Source: Akkermansiaceae bacterium
Lineage (GTDB): Bacteria > Verrucomicrobiota > Verrucomicrobiia > Verrucomicrobiales > Akkermansiaceae
Assembly (NCBI GenBank): GCA_028293225.1
Contig: JAQGPE010000513.1
Span: 1 to 5,218, forward strand
Length of the DNA stretch: 5,218 bases
Direction of reading: 5' to 3'
Shown here piece by piece: positions 1 to 5,065 of this stretch (position 1 is its first letter; the number at the start of each line of letters is the position of its first letter). The translations under genes and the position numbers were made by a program. The notes beneath the pieces were generated by a model. It had not been told where the DNA came from, did not search any database, and saw only the letters and a list, made by a program, of their open reading frames with translations.

Positions 1-403
1 AATAGGCAATCGCAGTCGGCAGCAGACCGCCGAGGCGGAACTGCTCCATGTACTGGTGAAAGTTCGTGTGGAAGCCGGTCGCCACCGGGATGCCCATACG
101 GCTGGCAGTCTTGATCGCGGAGGAGCCCAATGGACTTTCGGTCGCGACATACACCGCGTCGGGGCGGCGCTTGGTCCAGCGCTTCCGCAGCTTGAGAGGA
201 CGGGGCAGCCCGATGCGGACTTCCCGGTAGCCCGGTAGCGCTAGGGATGGTGCGACCGTTTGACCGGCGCCCCCTCCTTCTCCGGTGCGAATCACATGGA
301 CGAGGTTCCCCCGGCTTCGCAGGCCGTCGCAAAGACGGCCCAAGGTCATGGCGACTCCATTGACGTCAGGGCTGAAAGTGTCGGTCACGATGTCAATTCT
401 CAT
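1..403 (-). CDS. GT4-family glycosyltransferase, N-terminal part (cut by window edge)
   Basis: Only the first 134 codons are visible; the gene runs off the left edge. The product begins MRIDIVTDTFSPDVNGVA, followed by LGRLCDGLRSRG and a VHVIRTG strand. This is the typical Rossmann-type acceptor domain start of GT-B fold, family 4 glycosyltransferases (MgtA, PimB and SqdX-like proteins). The block TGFHTNFHQYM at residues 109-119 is a second hallmark of this group. Family members usually have about 370-400 residues, so roughly two thirds, including the nucleotide-sugar binding domain, lies outside. Such enzymes transfer a sugar, often mannose or glucose, to lipid or glycan acceptors at the cytoplasmic membrane; donor and acceptor cannot be read here. 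The start is firm: an in-frame TGA at 410-412 sits just upstream and ATG (401-403) is the only start codon after it. No clear Shine-Dalgarno precedes it. It is divergent from ndk across a 552-bp spacer. Confidence 0.88.
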   Translation of the reverse strand, partial: MRIDIVTDTFSPDVNGVAMTLGRLCDGLRSRGNLVHVIRTGEGGGAGQTVAPSLALPGYREVRIGLPRPLKLRKRWTKRRPDAVYVATESPLGSSAIKTASRMGIPVATGFHTNFHQYMEQFRLGGLLPTAIAY

Positions 404-508
404 GAGATGTCAGGCGTTCCAAATAATCTGCATGATGGATGTAGCACAGGACCAATGGCTTACTTCGGCCTTTTGATGTGTCGAAATCGTCACCAGCATT
501 CAAACAGA

Positions 509-544
509 TCAAATTGTTTCAATCAAACATTTGAGTTCAACTCA
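509..544. repeat. Overlapping inverted repeats upstream of the glycosyltransferase
   Basis: TCAAATTGTTT (509-519) and AAACATTTGA (525-534) are inverted repeats of 10 bp with one extra T at 514-515, separated by CAATC. A second perfect palindrome, TGAGTT-C-AACTCA, covers 532-544 and overlaps the first. Neither is followed by a T-run on either strand, so they do not look like terminators. Their place, about 105-140 bp upstream of the glycosyltransferase start and within one cluster of AWTCAAACR motifs, fits an operator region or a structured leader on the minus strand. Confidence 0.5.
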
Positions 545-567
545 CCTTCTGAGGCGGTCAAAATTGC

Positions 568-745
568 TTAATGCAAACGATCTAGATATTGTTTATCTTA
601 TATATATTGATAATTAATATAAATTAAATAAACGATTTTGATTTATCCGTAATATTAATTCTATATCTTTAACAATAAGTTCTATAAAAATTAAAATTGA
701 ATTAGCTCGAGTAAGTTTCAATCATGCTGAATTCGTTTAATTCAA
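568..745. promoter_or_regulatory. AT-rich core of the divergent spacer
   Basis: Counting directly, 601-660 has 7 G/C in 60 and 661-720 has 13 in 60, giving 17% GC over 120 bp, against clearly GC-rich coding sequence on both sides. It holds runs such as TTATATATATTGATAATTAA and an 8-bp palindrome ATCTAGAT at 580-587. Such a segment is expected to be easily melted or curved and probably carries the promoters of the divergent genes. One DnaA-box-like word, TTATCCGTA (643-651), differs from TTATCCACA at two positions; alone it does not make an origin. The function is inferred only from composition and position. Confidence 0.45.
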
Positions 746-923
746 ACGTTTCGCATCTTTCTGCTGCCGGGAAAATGAAAGAAACTCAAGGCGGAACAAG
801 ATCGTTGCCTGACTTCCTCAATCAAAAAGCAACCCATTCGGAACCGTATGATTGAATCAAACGATTGAATTTTCACTCCGAATTTTGCGGCCATATCCCG
901 AACCGAAGCTGCAAAAGGCTTGC

Positions 924-929
924 AAGGAG
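924..929 (+). promoter_or_regulatory. Shine-Dalgarno AAGGAG, fitted to a GTG start at 935
   Basis: AAGGAG ends 5 nt before an in-frame GTG at 935-937 but 26 nt before the ATG at 956, which is the start expected from the protein family. It therefore decides between a 145-residue and a 152-residue NDK. A small inverted repeat, TGCAA (910-914) with TTGCA (920-924), directly precedes and touches it; the stem is only 5 bp and may be chance. Confidence 0.5.
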
Positions 930-955
930 AAGGCGTGATCCCTAACTCCCGGCGC

Positions 956-1393
956 ATGGCTCTTGAGACCACCCTCATTCTTTTCAAACCCGATGCCGTC
1001 GCGAAGAACCTCGCCGGCACCGTTCTCGAGCGTTTCCAGAAGGAAGGCTTTGTGATTCGCGGCATCAAGATGATGCAATTGAGCGACGAAATTCTCGCGG
1101 AACACTACTCGCACATCGCCGACAAGCCCTTCTTCCCTGCTGTTCGCGGCTTCATGCAGGAGACCCCGGTGATCGCCCTGGCTCTGGAAGGCGAAGACGT
1201 GATCGGCCGCGTGCGTGACCTGCTTGGACCGACCGACTCGACCCAGGCCGCTGCCGGCACCATCCGCGGTGACTTCGGTTTCAAGGACAGCGACGCGAAA
1301 ATGCGCAATGTCTGTCACGCCTCGGACAGTCCGGAAGCTGCCGCTGACGAGATCAAGCGCTTCTTCAAGGCCGACGAAATCTTCGCCTACTAA
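956..1393 (+). CDS. ndk: Nucleoside diphosphate kinase
   Basis: NDK moves the gamma-phosphate of ATP to nucleoside diphosphates through a phosphohistidine, balancing cytoplasmic NTP and dNTP pools. The product has 145 residues, close to the family's usual 140-150, and is intact. It shows ETTLILFKPDAV at 4-15 (Lys11), Tyr51, PFF at 58-60, Arg87, Thr93, GTIRG with Arg104, and NVCHASDS with Asn118 and catalytic His121. The loop between RGDFG and the active-site Asn is about 4 residues longer than in human NDK (17 rather than 13 residues from Arg to His), and the usual HGSD is HASD, a variant I also associate with Bacteroidetes enzymes. ATG 956 is chosen because the family starts M-x-x-ETTL. However, the only good ribosome-binding site points to GTG 935, which would add MIPNSRR. 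The gene appears monocistronic: divergent spacer upstream, strong terminator downstream. Confidence 0.95.
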   Translation: MALETTLILFKPDAVAKNLAGTVLERFQKEGFVIRGIKMMQLSDEILAEHYSHIADKPFFPAVRGFMQETPVIALALEGEDVIGRVRDLLGPTDSTQAAAGTIRGDFGFKDSDAKMRNVCHASDSPEAAADEIKRFFKADEIFAY

Positions 1394-1418
1394 GCTGGGT
1401 CAACTCCCCCTTTTTCCT

Positions 1419-1452
1419 GCCCGGCTCCTCCCTGAGGATGCCGGGCTTTTTT
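1419..1452 (+). terminator. Rho-independent terminator of ndk
   Basis: GCCCGGC (1419-1425) plus TCCTC (1426-1430) pairs with GAGGA (1434-1438) plus GCCGGGC (1440-1446), giving a 12-bp stem with one bulged T (1439) and a CCT loop, followed by six T at 1447-1452. It begins 25 nt after the ndk stop. On the minus strand the hairpin is not followed by a U-tract, so it is a weak candidate for ending the converging mnmM transcript. Confidence 0.93.
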
Positions 1453-1460
1453 GTGCCCGC

Positions 1461-2024
1461 TCATGAGCGCCGCACCAGGACCAGGAACGGCGACGAGCGC
1501 GGAATGGATTCGGGGCGGTCGACCTCGACTTCGAAACCAGCGCCGAGGGAAGAAGCCCAAACCACCACAGCGTCGCTCTCGACATCGCCACCGGGATGGC
1601 CGGGATAGCAGACGACGCTCAGGATCCCCCCCGGCCGGAGTAAGCCGAGCGCTGCGTCCAGAGCAACGAGGGTCACGTCGCGAGTGGTCACCAGGGAATG
1701 GTCACCACCCGGGAGGTAGCCGAGATTGAAAACGACCGCGCCAACCCTGCCGGGCGAGGCATGGTCCGCGAGGGTCGCATGGGAGGCCAGGATGAAGCGA
1801 ACACCCTTCAAAGCAAATGTTTCAATCCTTTGTTTCGATGAAGTGATTGCTGCCTCCTGGACATCGAATGACAGCACGGTCCCCTGCTCCCCGGCCAACT
1901 GGGCGAGGAAAACGGTATCGTGGCCATTGCCGGCGGTTGCGTCGATGGCCGTCTCGCCTGGACGAAGAACCGCCGCGATTTCCCGGTGCGCGCGAACTGT
2001 CGGTTTCTCCCTGCGTTCGTTCAT
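1461..2024 (-). CDS. mnmM: MnmM/YtqB-type tRNA wobble-uridine methyltransferase
   Basis: A class I SAM-dependent methyltransferase of the YtqB family, formerly annotated as a putative rRNA methylase. In Bacillus the family member MnmM methylates nm5(s2)U34 of tRNA to mnm5(s2)U34. The 187-residue product keeps the family's signature blocks: DATAGNGHDT at 28-37 (SAM-binding loop), FDVQEAAI at 53-60 (acidic residue contacting SAM ribose), FNLGYLPGGDHS at 99-110 (the family's catalytic-site motif) and YPGHPGG at 140-146. These align easily with B. subtilis YtqB (DATMGNGHDT, FDIQESA, FNLGYLPGGD, YHGHPEG), and the length is similar. The ATG overlaps the stop of the upstream FAD oxidoreductase gene (ATGA, 2021-2024). 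No Shine-Dalgarno is seen, so translation is probably coupled. The stop lies inside a perfect 12-bp palindrome (1458-1469). The family call is secure; activity on tRNA in this organism is inferred. Confidence 0.92.
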   Translation of the reverse strand: MNERREKPTVRAHREIAAVLRPGETAIDATAGNGHDTVFLAQLAGEQGTVLSFDVQEAAITSSKQRIETFALKGVRFILASHATLADHASPGRVGAVVFNLGYLPGGDHSLVTTRDVTLVALDAALGLLRPGGILSVVCYPGHPGGDVESDAVVVWASSLGAGFEVEVDRPESIPRSSPFLVLVRRS

Positions 2025-2983
2025 GAGGAGTGGAGGAATTTGGCGTCGAGTCCGGGATCCAGGGCGGCGTCATTCACCAGCCACCCGGCGAGATTGGCCG
2101 CTGCGGAGGGAGCATAGAGAGAGCCCTTCGAGCCGAGGCCATTAAAAACGATCCGCCCGTCCGGCATGTTGCCGATGACCGGCTGGCTGCGTCGAACGAT
2201 CGGCCTCACCCCGGCTTCCTGAGCAACCACTTCGAAGTCCGGCCCGGCGAGTTCGCTGATGATTTCCCGGACGCGGGATAGACCGGCCGGACTGATTTCG
2301 CCATCGAGCCGGTCCCAAACGTAGGTCGAACCCGCCTTGAAGAGGCTGTTCCCGACCGGCACCAGCCAGCCGCCGCCACCGACGGTGATCCGATCCTGCG
2401 GCCAGTTTGCACGTACCGTGAGGATCTCTCCCTGGGCGGAACGATGGGGTCCCAACTGGCCGGTGATGAGACCGGCAGCCCCTTCACAGTGAACTCTGCG
2501 GGAGAGGTCCGAGGGCGGGGAAAAACGACCGTTTGAGCGCATGTGCTCCCGGGTCGCTTCACAGAAATCCCGGACAGCGACCCGGCCGCCGCCTCGCAGA
2601 GTGATCGCTGCCTTCCACGGACCTTCCGAAAAGACCTCGACGCCTTCCAGCCATGGAGAGAGTTCCGGATCAGAGAGTTTCGGCGCCACCTTTTTCCACT
2701 CTTTCTCCGAGACCAATCGGATCACCGGCATGGGATGCCAAAAGCTCGCTCCGAGGATTCCCTCCACCCTCCGATAGAAGCCGACGGCCTCGGCCAAGGA
2801 TTCGCTGAACCGCCAGCCCAAGGTGTAGTTCTTGCCGGTAACCGGATTGATCATCCCCGCAGCGATCCTGGAGGCTGCCACCGGTCGCGGTTCATCGTAG
2901 ACCGTGAAATCGGCATTCAGCCATTCCAGTTGCCAAGCCAGGCAGCAGCCCGCGAGGCCTTGTCCTATAATCGCCAGTCCCAT
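2021..2983 (-). CDS. DAO-family FAD-dependent oxidoreductase, possible MnmC(o)-like tRNA-modification oxidase
   Basis: A 320-residue flavoprotein of the D-amino-acid oxidase (DAO) fold. The N-terminus MGLAIIGQGLAGCCLAWQL carries the dinucleotide motif GQGLAG (7-12), with the acidic pair D30-E31 ending the second strand. SRIAAGMINPVTGK (38-51) follows, a block I know from uncharacterised FAD oxidoreductases of Bacteroidetes and relatives. Near the C-terminus, GVRPIVRRSQPVIGNMPD (258-275) and GLGSKGSLYAP (282-292) resemble GVRCATRDHLPMVGNVPD and ALGSRGLCSAP of the E. coli MnmC oxidase domain, which removes the acetate part of cmnm5s2U34 to give nm5s2U34. That, and the 4-nt overlap with mnmM, suggest a tRNA role, but a generic amine or glycine oxidase is possible. 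At 320 residues it is shorter than the MnmC domain (nearly 400). ATG 2983 is chosen because the FAD motif starts immediately; the frame stays open upstream only as a shadow of the hydrolase gene. No Shine-Dalgarno is seen. Confidence 0.85.
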   Translation of the reverse strand: MGLAIIGQGLAGCCLAWQLEWLNADFTVYDEPRPVAASRIAAGMINPVTGKNYTLGWRFSESLAEAVGFYRRVEGILGASFWHPMPVIRLVSEKEWKKVAPKLSDPELSPWLEGVEVFSEGPWKAAITLRGGGRVAVRDFCEATREHMRSNGRFSPPSDLSRRVHCEGAAGLITGQLGPHRSAQGEILTVRANWPQDRITVGGGGWLVPVGNSLFKAGSTYVWDRLDGEISPAGLSRVREIISELAGPDFEVVAQEAGVRPIVRRSQPVIGNMPDGRIVFNGLGSKGSLYAPSAAANLAGWLVNDAALDPGLDAKFLHSS

Positions 2984-3106
2984 TTTGGTGAGGAGGACCC
3001 GATCAAAGGCCTGCCAAGGCGTCGAGGCAAACCCGGCTGCTTCCTCAGCGGCGGGAAATAAATATCTATCATTCCGATATTGGCGGCCACGCTCCAGCCC
3101 GGTAGC
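2984..3106. promoter_or_regulatory. Divergent spacer between oxidoreductase-mnmM pair and lipoprotein hydrolase
   Basis: This 123-bp gap separates two diverging starts and must hold the promoters of both units unless they lie in coding sequence. The only AT-rich stretch is about 3055-3080 (AAATAAATATCTATCATTCC), with TATCAT at 3067-3072 as a possible plus-strand -10. I found no matching -35 for either direction, so exact promoters are not called. Confidence 0.35.
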
Positions 3107-4684
3107 ATGGCCGTCGTGACCCGTTCCAGATTCTCCGCGTATTTGATCCTCTTCAGCTTGAGCGGCTGCGTCCCCGCCCGCCTGGAAAAGGTGCGGACCA
3201 GGAATTTCCACCAGAGGTCCGGCACTTCGGCAGAGTTGGCGCGGGCGTTTGGAGGAGCAGAAGATCGTGCCGCGAAAAATGCCCTGGGGGAGTGGCTGGA
3301 GACCCTGACGGTGCAGGATCGCTCCCGGCGGCAGCTTGAGGTCGAGGCAGACGGGAAGCACTATCAGGTCCGCTTTCATCCCGGCGACCGGACGATTTAT
3401 GCCGACCGCTACTTCGACCGGCTGGAGCCAGCCAGCCACTATCAGGTCAAAGGCGTCGCGCATCACCAAGACGACGGAGCGGGCGTTCCGCTGTTAGGAT
3501 ACCGGGCGAACCACCAGCGAACCAAAGTTGAACGCTGGTATCCGCCGGAAGGAATCTACCGGAGTGTTACGGCGGTCGCGATTCCCGGGAAGGGCAATCG
3601 CAATCAAGTTGAGATCCAGCTGATCAATCGTCAAGAAATCGACAAGCTGCGCCTCGGAGGACGGGAGCAGTATCTGGCGGATGATTTCACGGTCCCGTGG
3701 GCCGCTCTATTGGAAAATGCCCGGCCGCTCGGAGCATCGGGTATCACTTCAGTGATCCGGCAGCACACGGATCGGAAAGCCGGATTTTATCTCATGGAGG
3801 ACTATGATCCTCAGAAGACTCCGATTATCTTTATCCACGGGCTTTTCTCGACACCTCTCGCCTGGGCGCAAATTACGAACGAAGTGTGGGCCGATCCCGA
3901 ACTGAGATCGCGCTACCAGATCTGGCACTATCTCTACCCGACCCGCGCCGCGGCGCTCTACTCCGCGCGGGTCATGCGCAATCAGCTCGACGAACTGCGC
4001 GCCTTCCTCGACCCGGATCAAAAGGACCCGGCGATGCGGCGTACCGTTGTGGTGGCCCACAGTATGGGTGGTCTGCTGGCGAAGACACTGGTCGTGGAGC
4101 CTAAGGACGCTTACTGGGATGTGGTATTCACCCGTCCCCTCTCCTCCCTAAATGTGACTCCAGAGGAGCATAAAACGCTGGAGGAAGCCTTTTACTGGAA
4201 GCCCCGCGGCCATGTGGACCGGGTAATTTACTGCTCAGTCCCCTTTCTCGGGAGCAACTGGGCCACCTCGTGGATCGGTCAGATCGGCGGCCTGCTGGTG
4301 GCGCCCGACAACGAATTCCAGGATTTCTACCGTGGAGTGGAAAGGAAGAATCCCGGGATGCTGACCGACGACTACCAGGGGCTGACCAAAAGCAAGGTCA
4401 CCAGCGTCGGGACCTTGGCGCCCAAGCAGCGGTCGATGGACATTCTGGCGGCTCTCAAGCCGGTGCCCGGCACGGCCAGCCACGTGATCGCCGGCTCCCA
4501 TGACCTTTTCGTGAAGGCGGACAGCTCGGCAATTCCCTATGCGGAGTCCTCCCTGACGGTGAACACCGGCCATGGATCCTTCCGCGACCCGAAGGCGATC
4601 GCCGAAATCATGCGGATTCTCCGCTTGCCGCCCGTGGCCAAAAACAGCGGCGCCCGGAAGACCGGCGTCTCCCGGAGCCGCTAA
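3107..4684 (+). CDS. Lipoprotein alpha/beta hydrolase (lipase/esterase-like)
   Basis: The 525-residue product starts with a lipoprotein signal: basic residues R6 and R8, a hydrophobic stretch AYLILFSLSG and the lipobox L-S-G-C with Cys21. It should therefore be lipid-anchored in the cell envelope. Residues about 30-230 form an N-terminal region I do not recognise. The hydrolase core then begins TPIIFIHGLFSTPLAW, with the oxyanion-hole HG at 244-245. The nucleophile elbow is AHSMGG with Ser319. GSHDLFV gives a fitting acid, Asp466, and NTGHGSF the base, His489, so the triad is complete. A long insertion between Ser319 and Asp466 includes YCSVPFLGSNWATSW and may form a lid. Substrate is unknown; a lipase, esterase or acyltransferase is possible. 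ATG 3107 is preferred to TTG 3080 because it gives a normal signal peptide; neither has a clear Shine-Dalgarno. It is convergent with the next gene, 3 bases apart, and its last codons overlap that gene's terminator. Confidence 0.85.
   Translation: MAVVTRSRFSAYLILFSLSGCVPARLEKVRTRNFHQRSGTSAELARAFGGAEDRAAKNALGEWLETLTVQDRSRRQLEVEADGKHYQVRFHPGDRTIYADRYFDRLEPASHYQVKGVAHHQDDGAGVPLLGYRANHQRTKVERWYPPEGIYRSVTAVAIPGKGNRNQVEIQLINRQEIDKLRLGGREQYLADDFTVPWAALLENARPLGASGITSVIRQHTDRKAGFYLMEDYDPQKTPIIFIHGLFSTPLAWAQITNEVWADPELRSRYQIWHYLYPTRAAALYSARVMRNQLDELRAFLDPDQKDPAMRRTVVVAHSMGGLLAKTLVVEPKDAYWDVVFTRPLSSLNVTPEEHKTLEEAFYWKPRGHVDRVIYCSVPFLGSNWATSWIGQIGGLLVAPDNEFQDFYRGVERKNPGMLTDDYQGLTKSKVTSVGTLAPKQRSMDILAALKPVPGTASHVIAGSHDLFVKADSSAIPYAESSLTVNTGHGSFRDPKAIAEIMRILRLPPVAKNSGARKTGVSRSR
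4640..4682 (-). terminator. Probable rho-independent terminator of the small minus-strand gene, inside the hydrolase 3' end
   Basis: Read on the minus strand from 4682: AGCGGC, CCGG and AGAC pair with GTCT, CCGG and GCCGCT around a GCCG loop. That makes 14 base pairs with two small internal loops, and GTTTTT (4645-4640) follows directly. It starts 5 nt after the stop of the 4688-5065 gene. On the plus strand the hairpin is followed by AAAGCTCAC, not a T-run, so it should act only on the minus transcript. The whole element lies within the last 15 codons and stop of the hydrolase. Confidence 0.72.
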
Positions 4685-4687
4685 AGC

Positions 4688-5065
4688 TCACTTTTCCTTG
4701 GCCGGCTTTGGGTCGCCACGGTCCATGATCTTACCGCCGCGCTTTACCACGGCTTCCATCAGGGGGCCGTTCGGATCCAGCCAGGCGGCATCGTAGTTCT
4801 TCGCGTAGTTGAAGAGGTGTTTGTGGAAGTACTCGAAGTAGATCTCGCGCTCGGTGTTTTTCAGCCGATACCACACGGCCACGTTCAAGGAACGGGTCAG
4901 CTTCTGCATCATCTTCAGCGTCAGCGTCCTGCCGCTGCGGGCGCGCTGGACCTGCTTGTGGGTGAGCTGCTCCGTTGAGGCATCGACAAGGTCATGATTG
5001 CCAAGGCCCCAGGCCGTCATCAGTCCATCCAACGGCTGCGTGCCGTGCTCGCGTTCTTCATTCAC
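4688..5065 (-). CDS. Small conserved protein with HTH-like region, function unknown
   Basis: The 125-residue product is hydrophilic, with no signal peptide or membrane segment. Residues about 12-64, including LGNHDLVDASTEQLTHKQVQ and then SGRTLTLKMMQKL, have the spacing of short helices seen in Cro/CI (XRE) type helix-turn-helix domains: a helix, STEQLTHKQV as a possible recognition region, then a basic loop. I recognise this STEQLTHK-type segment from small uncharacterised proteins of Verrucomicrobiota, usually called hypothetical. The second half (EREIYFEYFHKHLFNYAKNY) is rich in aromatic and charged residues, and the tail is Lys-rich. A DNA-binding regulator is a reasonable guess, not shown. 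The start is GTG at 5065 because an in-frame TGA upstream leaves no other start codon; ATG at 5020 (residue 16) is a shorter alternative. No good Shine-Dalgarno is visible. Confidence 0.78.
   Translation of the reverse strand: MNEEREHGTQPLDGLMTAWGLGNHDLVDASTEQLTHKQVQRARSGRTLTLKMMQKLTRSLNVAVWYRLKNTEREIYFEYFHKHLFNYAKNYDAAWLDPNGPLMEAVVKRGGKIMDRGDPKPAKEK

Larger units (their letters stand above)
498..863 (+). repeat. Four same-strand copies of a 9-bp motif, AWTCAAACR
   Basis: Exact matches to AWTCAAACR occur at 498-506 (ATTCAAACA), 521-529 (AATCAAACA), 740-748 (ATTCAAACG) and 855-863 (AATCAAACG), all on the plus strand. Related, weaker copies are GCAAACGAT at 573-581 and AAACGAT at 630-636. They fall in two clusters, one toward the glycosyltransferase and one toward ndk, on either side of the AT-rich core. 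The pattern would suit binding sites for a regulator of one or both genes. No regulator is identified, and AT-rich composition raises the chance of spurious copies. Confidence 0.5.
404..955. other. Long divergent intergenic region without a supported gene
   Basis: This spacer separates the divergent glycosyltransferase and ndk starts and should hold both promoters. No frame in it gives a convincing protein; the open frames on the plus strand at 260-571 are mostly shadows of the glycosyltransferase. Its centre is extremely AT-rich, its flanks carry repeated AWTCAAACR motifs and inverted repeats (listed separately), and its right end carries a Shine-Dalgarno for ndk. A TATGAT at 847-852 could serve as a -10 for ndk, but I see no good -35 partner at 16-18 bp, and the AT-rich core offers many chance TATA-like sequences, so no promoter is called. 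Confidence 0.7.

Noticed and set aside
260..571. Plus-strand frame of 103 codons across the glycosyltransferase start and spacer
   Set aside because: Its first half is antisense to conserved glycosyltransferase codons and the rest is AT-rich spacer with repeats; no protein resemblance.
568..865. Replication origin in the AT-rich spacer
   Set aside because: Only one DnaA-box-like word with two mismatches, and no dnaA, dnaN, parAB or rpmH neighbours.
857..1318. Long minus-strand frame antisense to ndk
   Set aside because: Shadow of the GC-rich ndk codons; no recognisable motif, and ndk is unmistakable on the other strand.
1419..1446. Bidirectional action of the ndk terminator for the mnmM transcript
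   Set aside because: On the minus strand the hairpin is followed by AGGAAAAAGG rather than a U-tract, so only the plus direction is supported.
2543..3061. Plus-strand frame of 172 codons opposite the FAD oxidoreductase
   Set aside because: Lies wholly opposite a recognised conserved protein and its upstream spacer; composition is typical of an antisense shadow.
2984..3469. In-frame upstream extension of the FAD oxidoreductase frame (about 162 more residues)
   Set aside because: It runs antisense through the signal peptide and N-terminal region of the hydrolase, has no family resemblance, and the FAD-binding motif begins right at ATG 2983.
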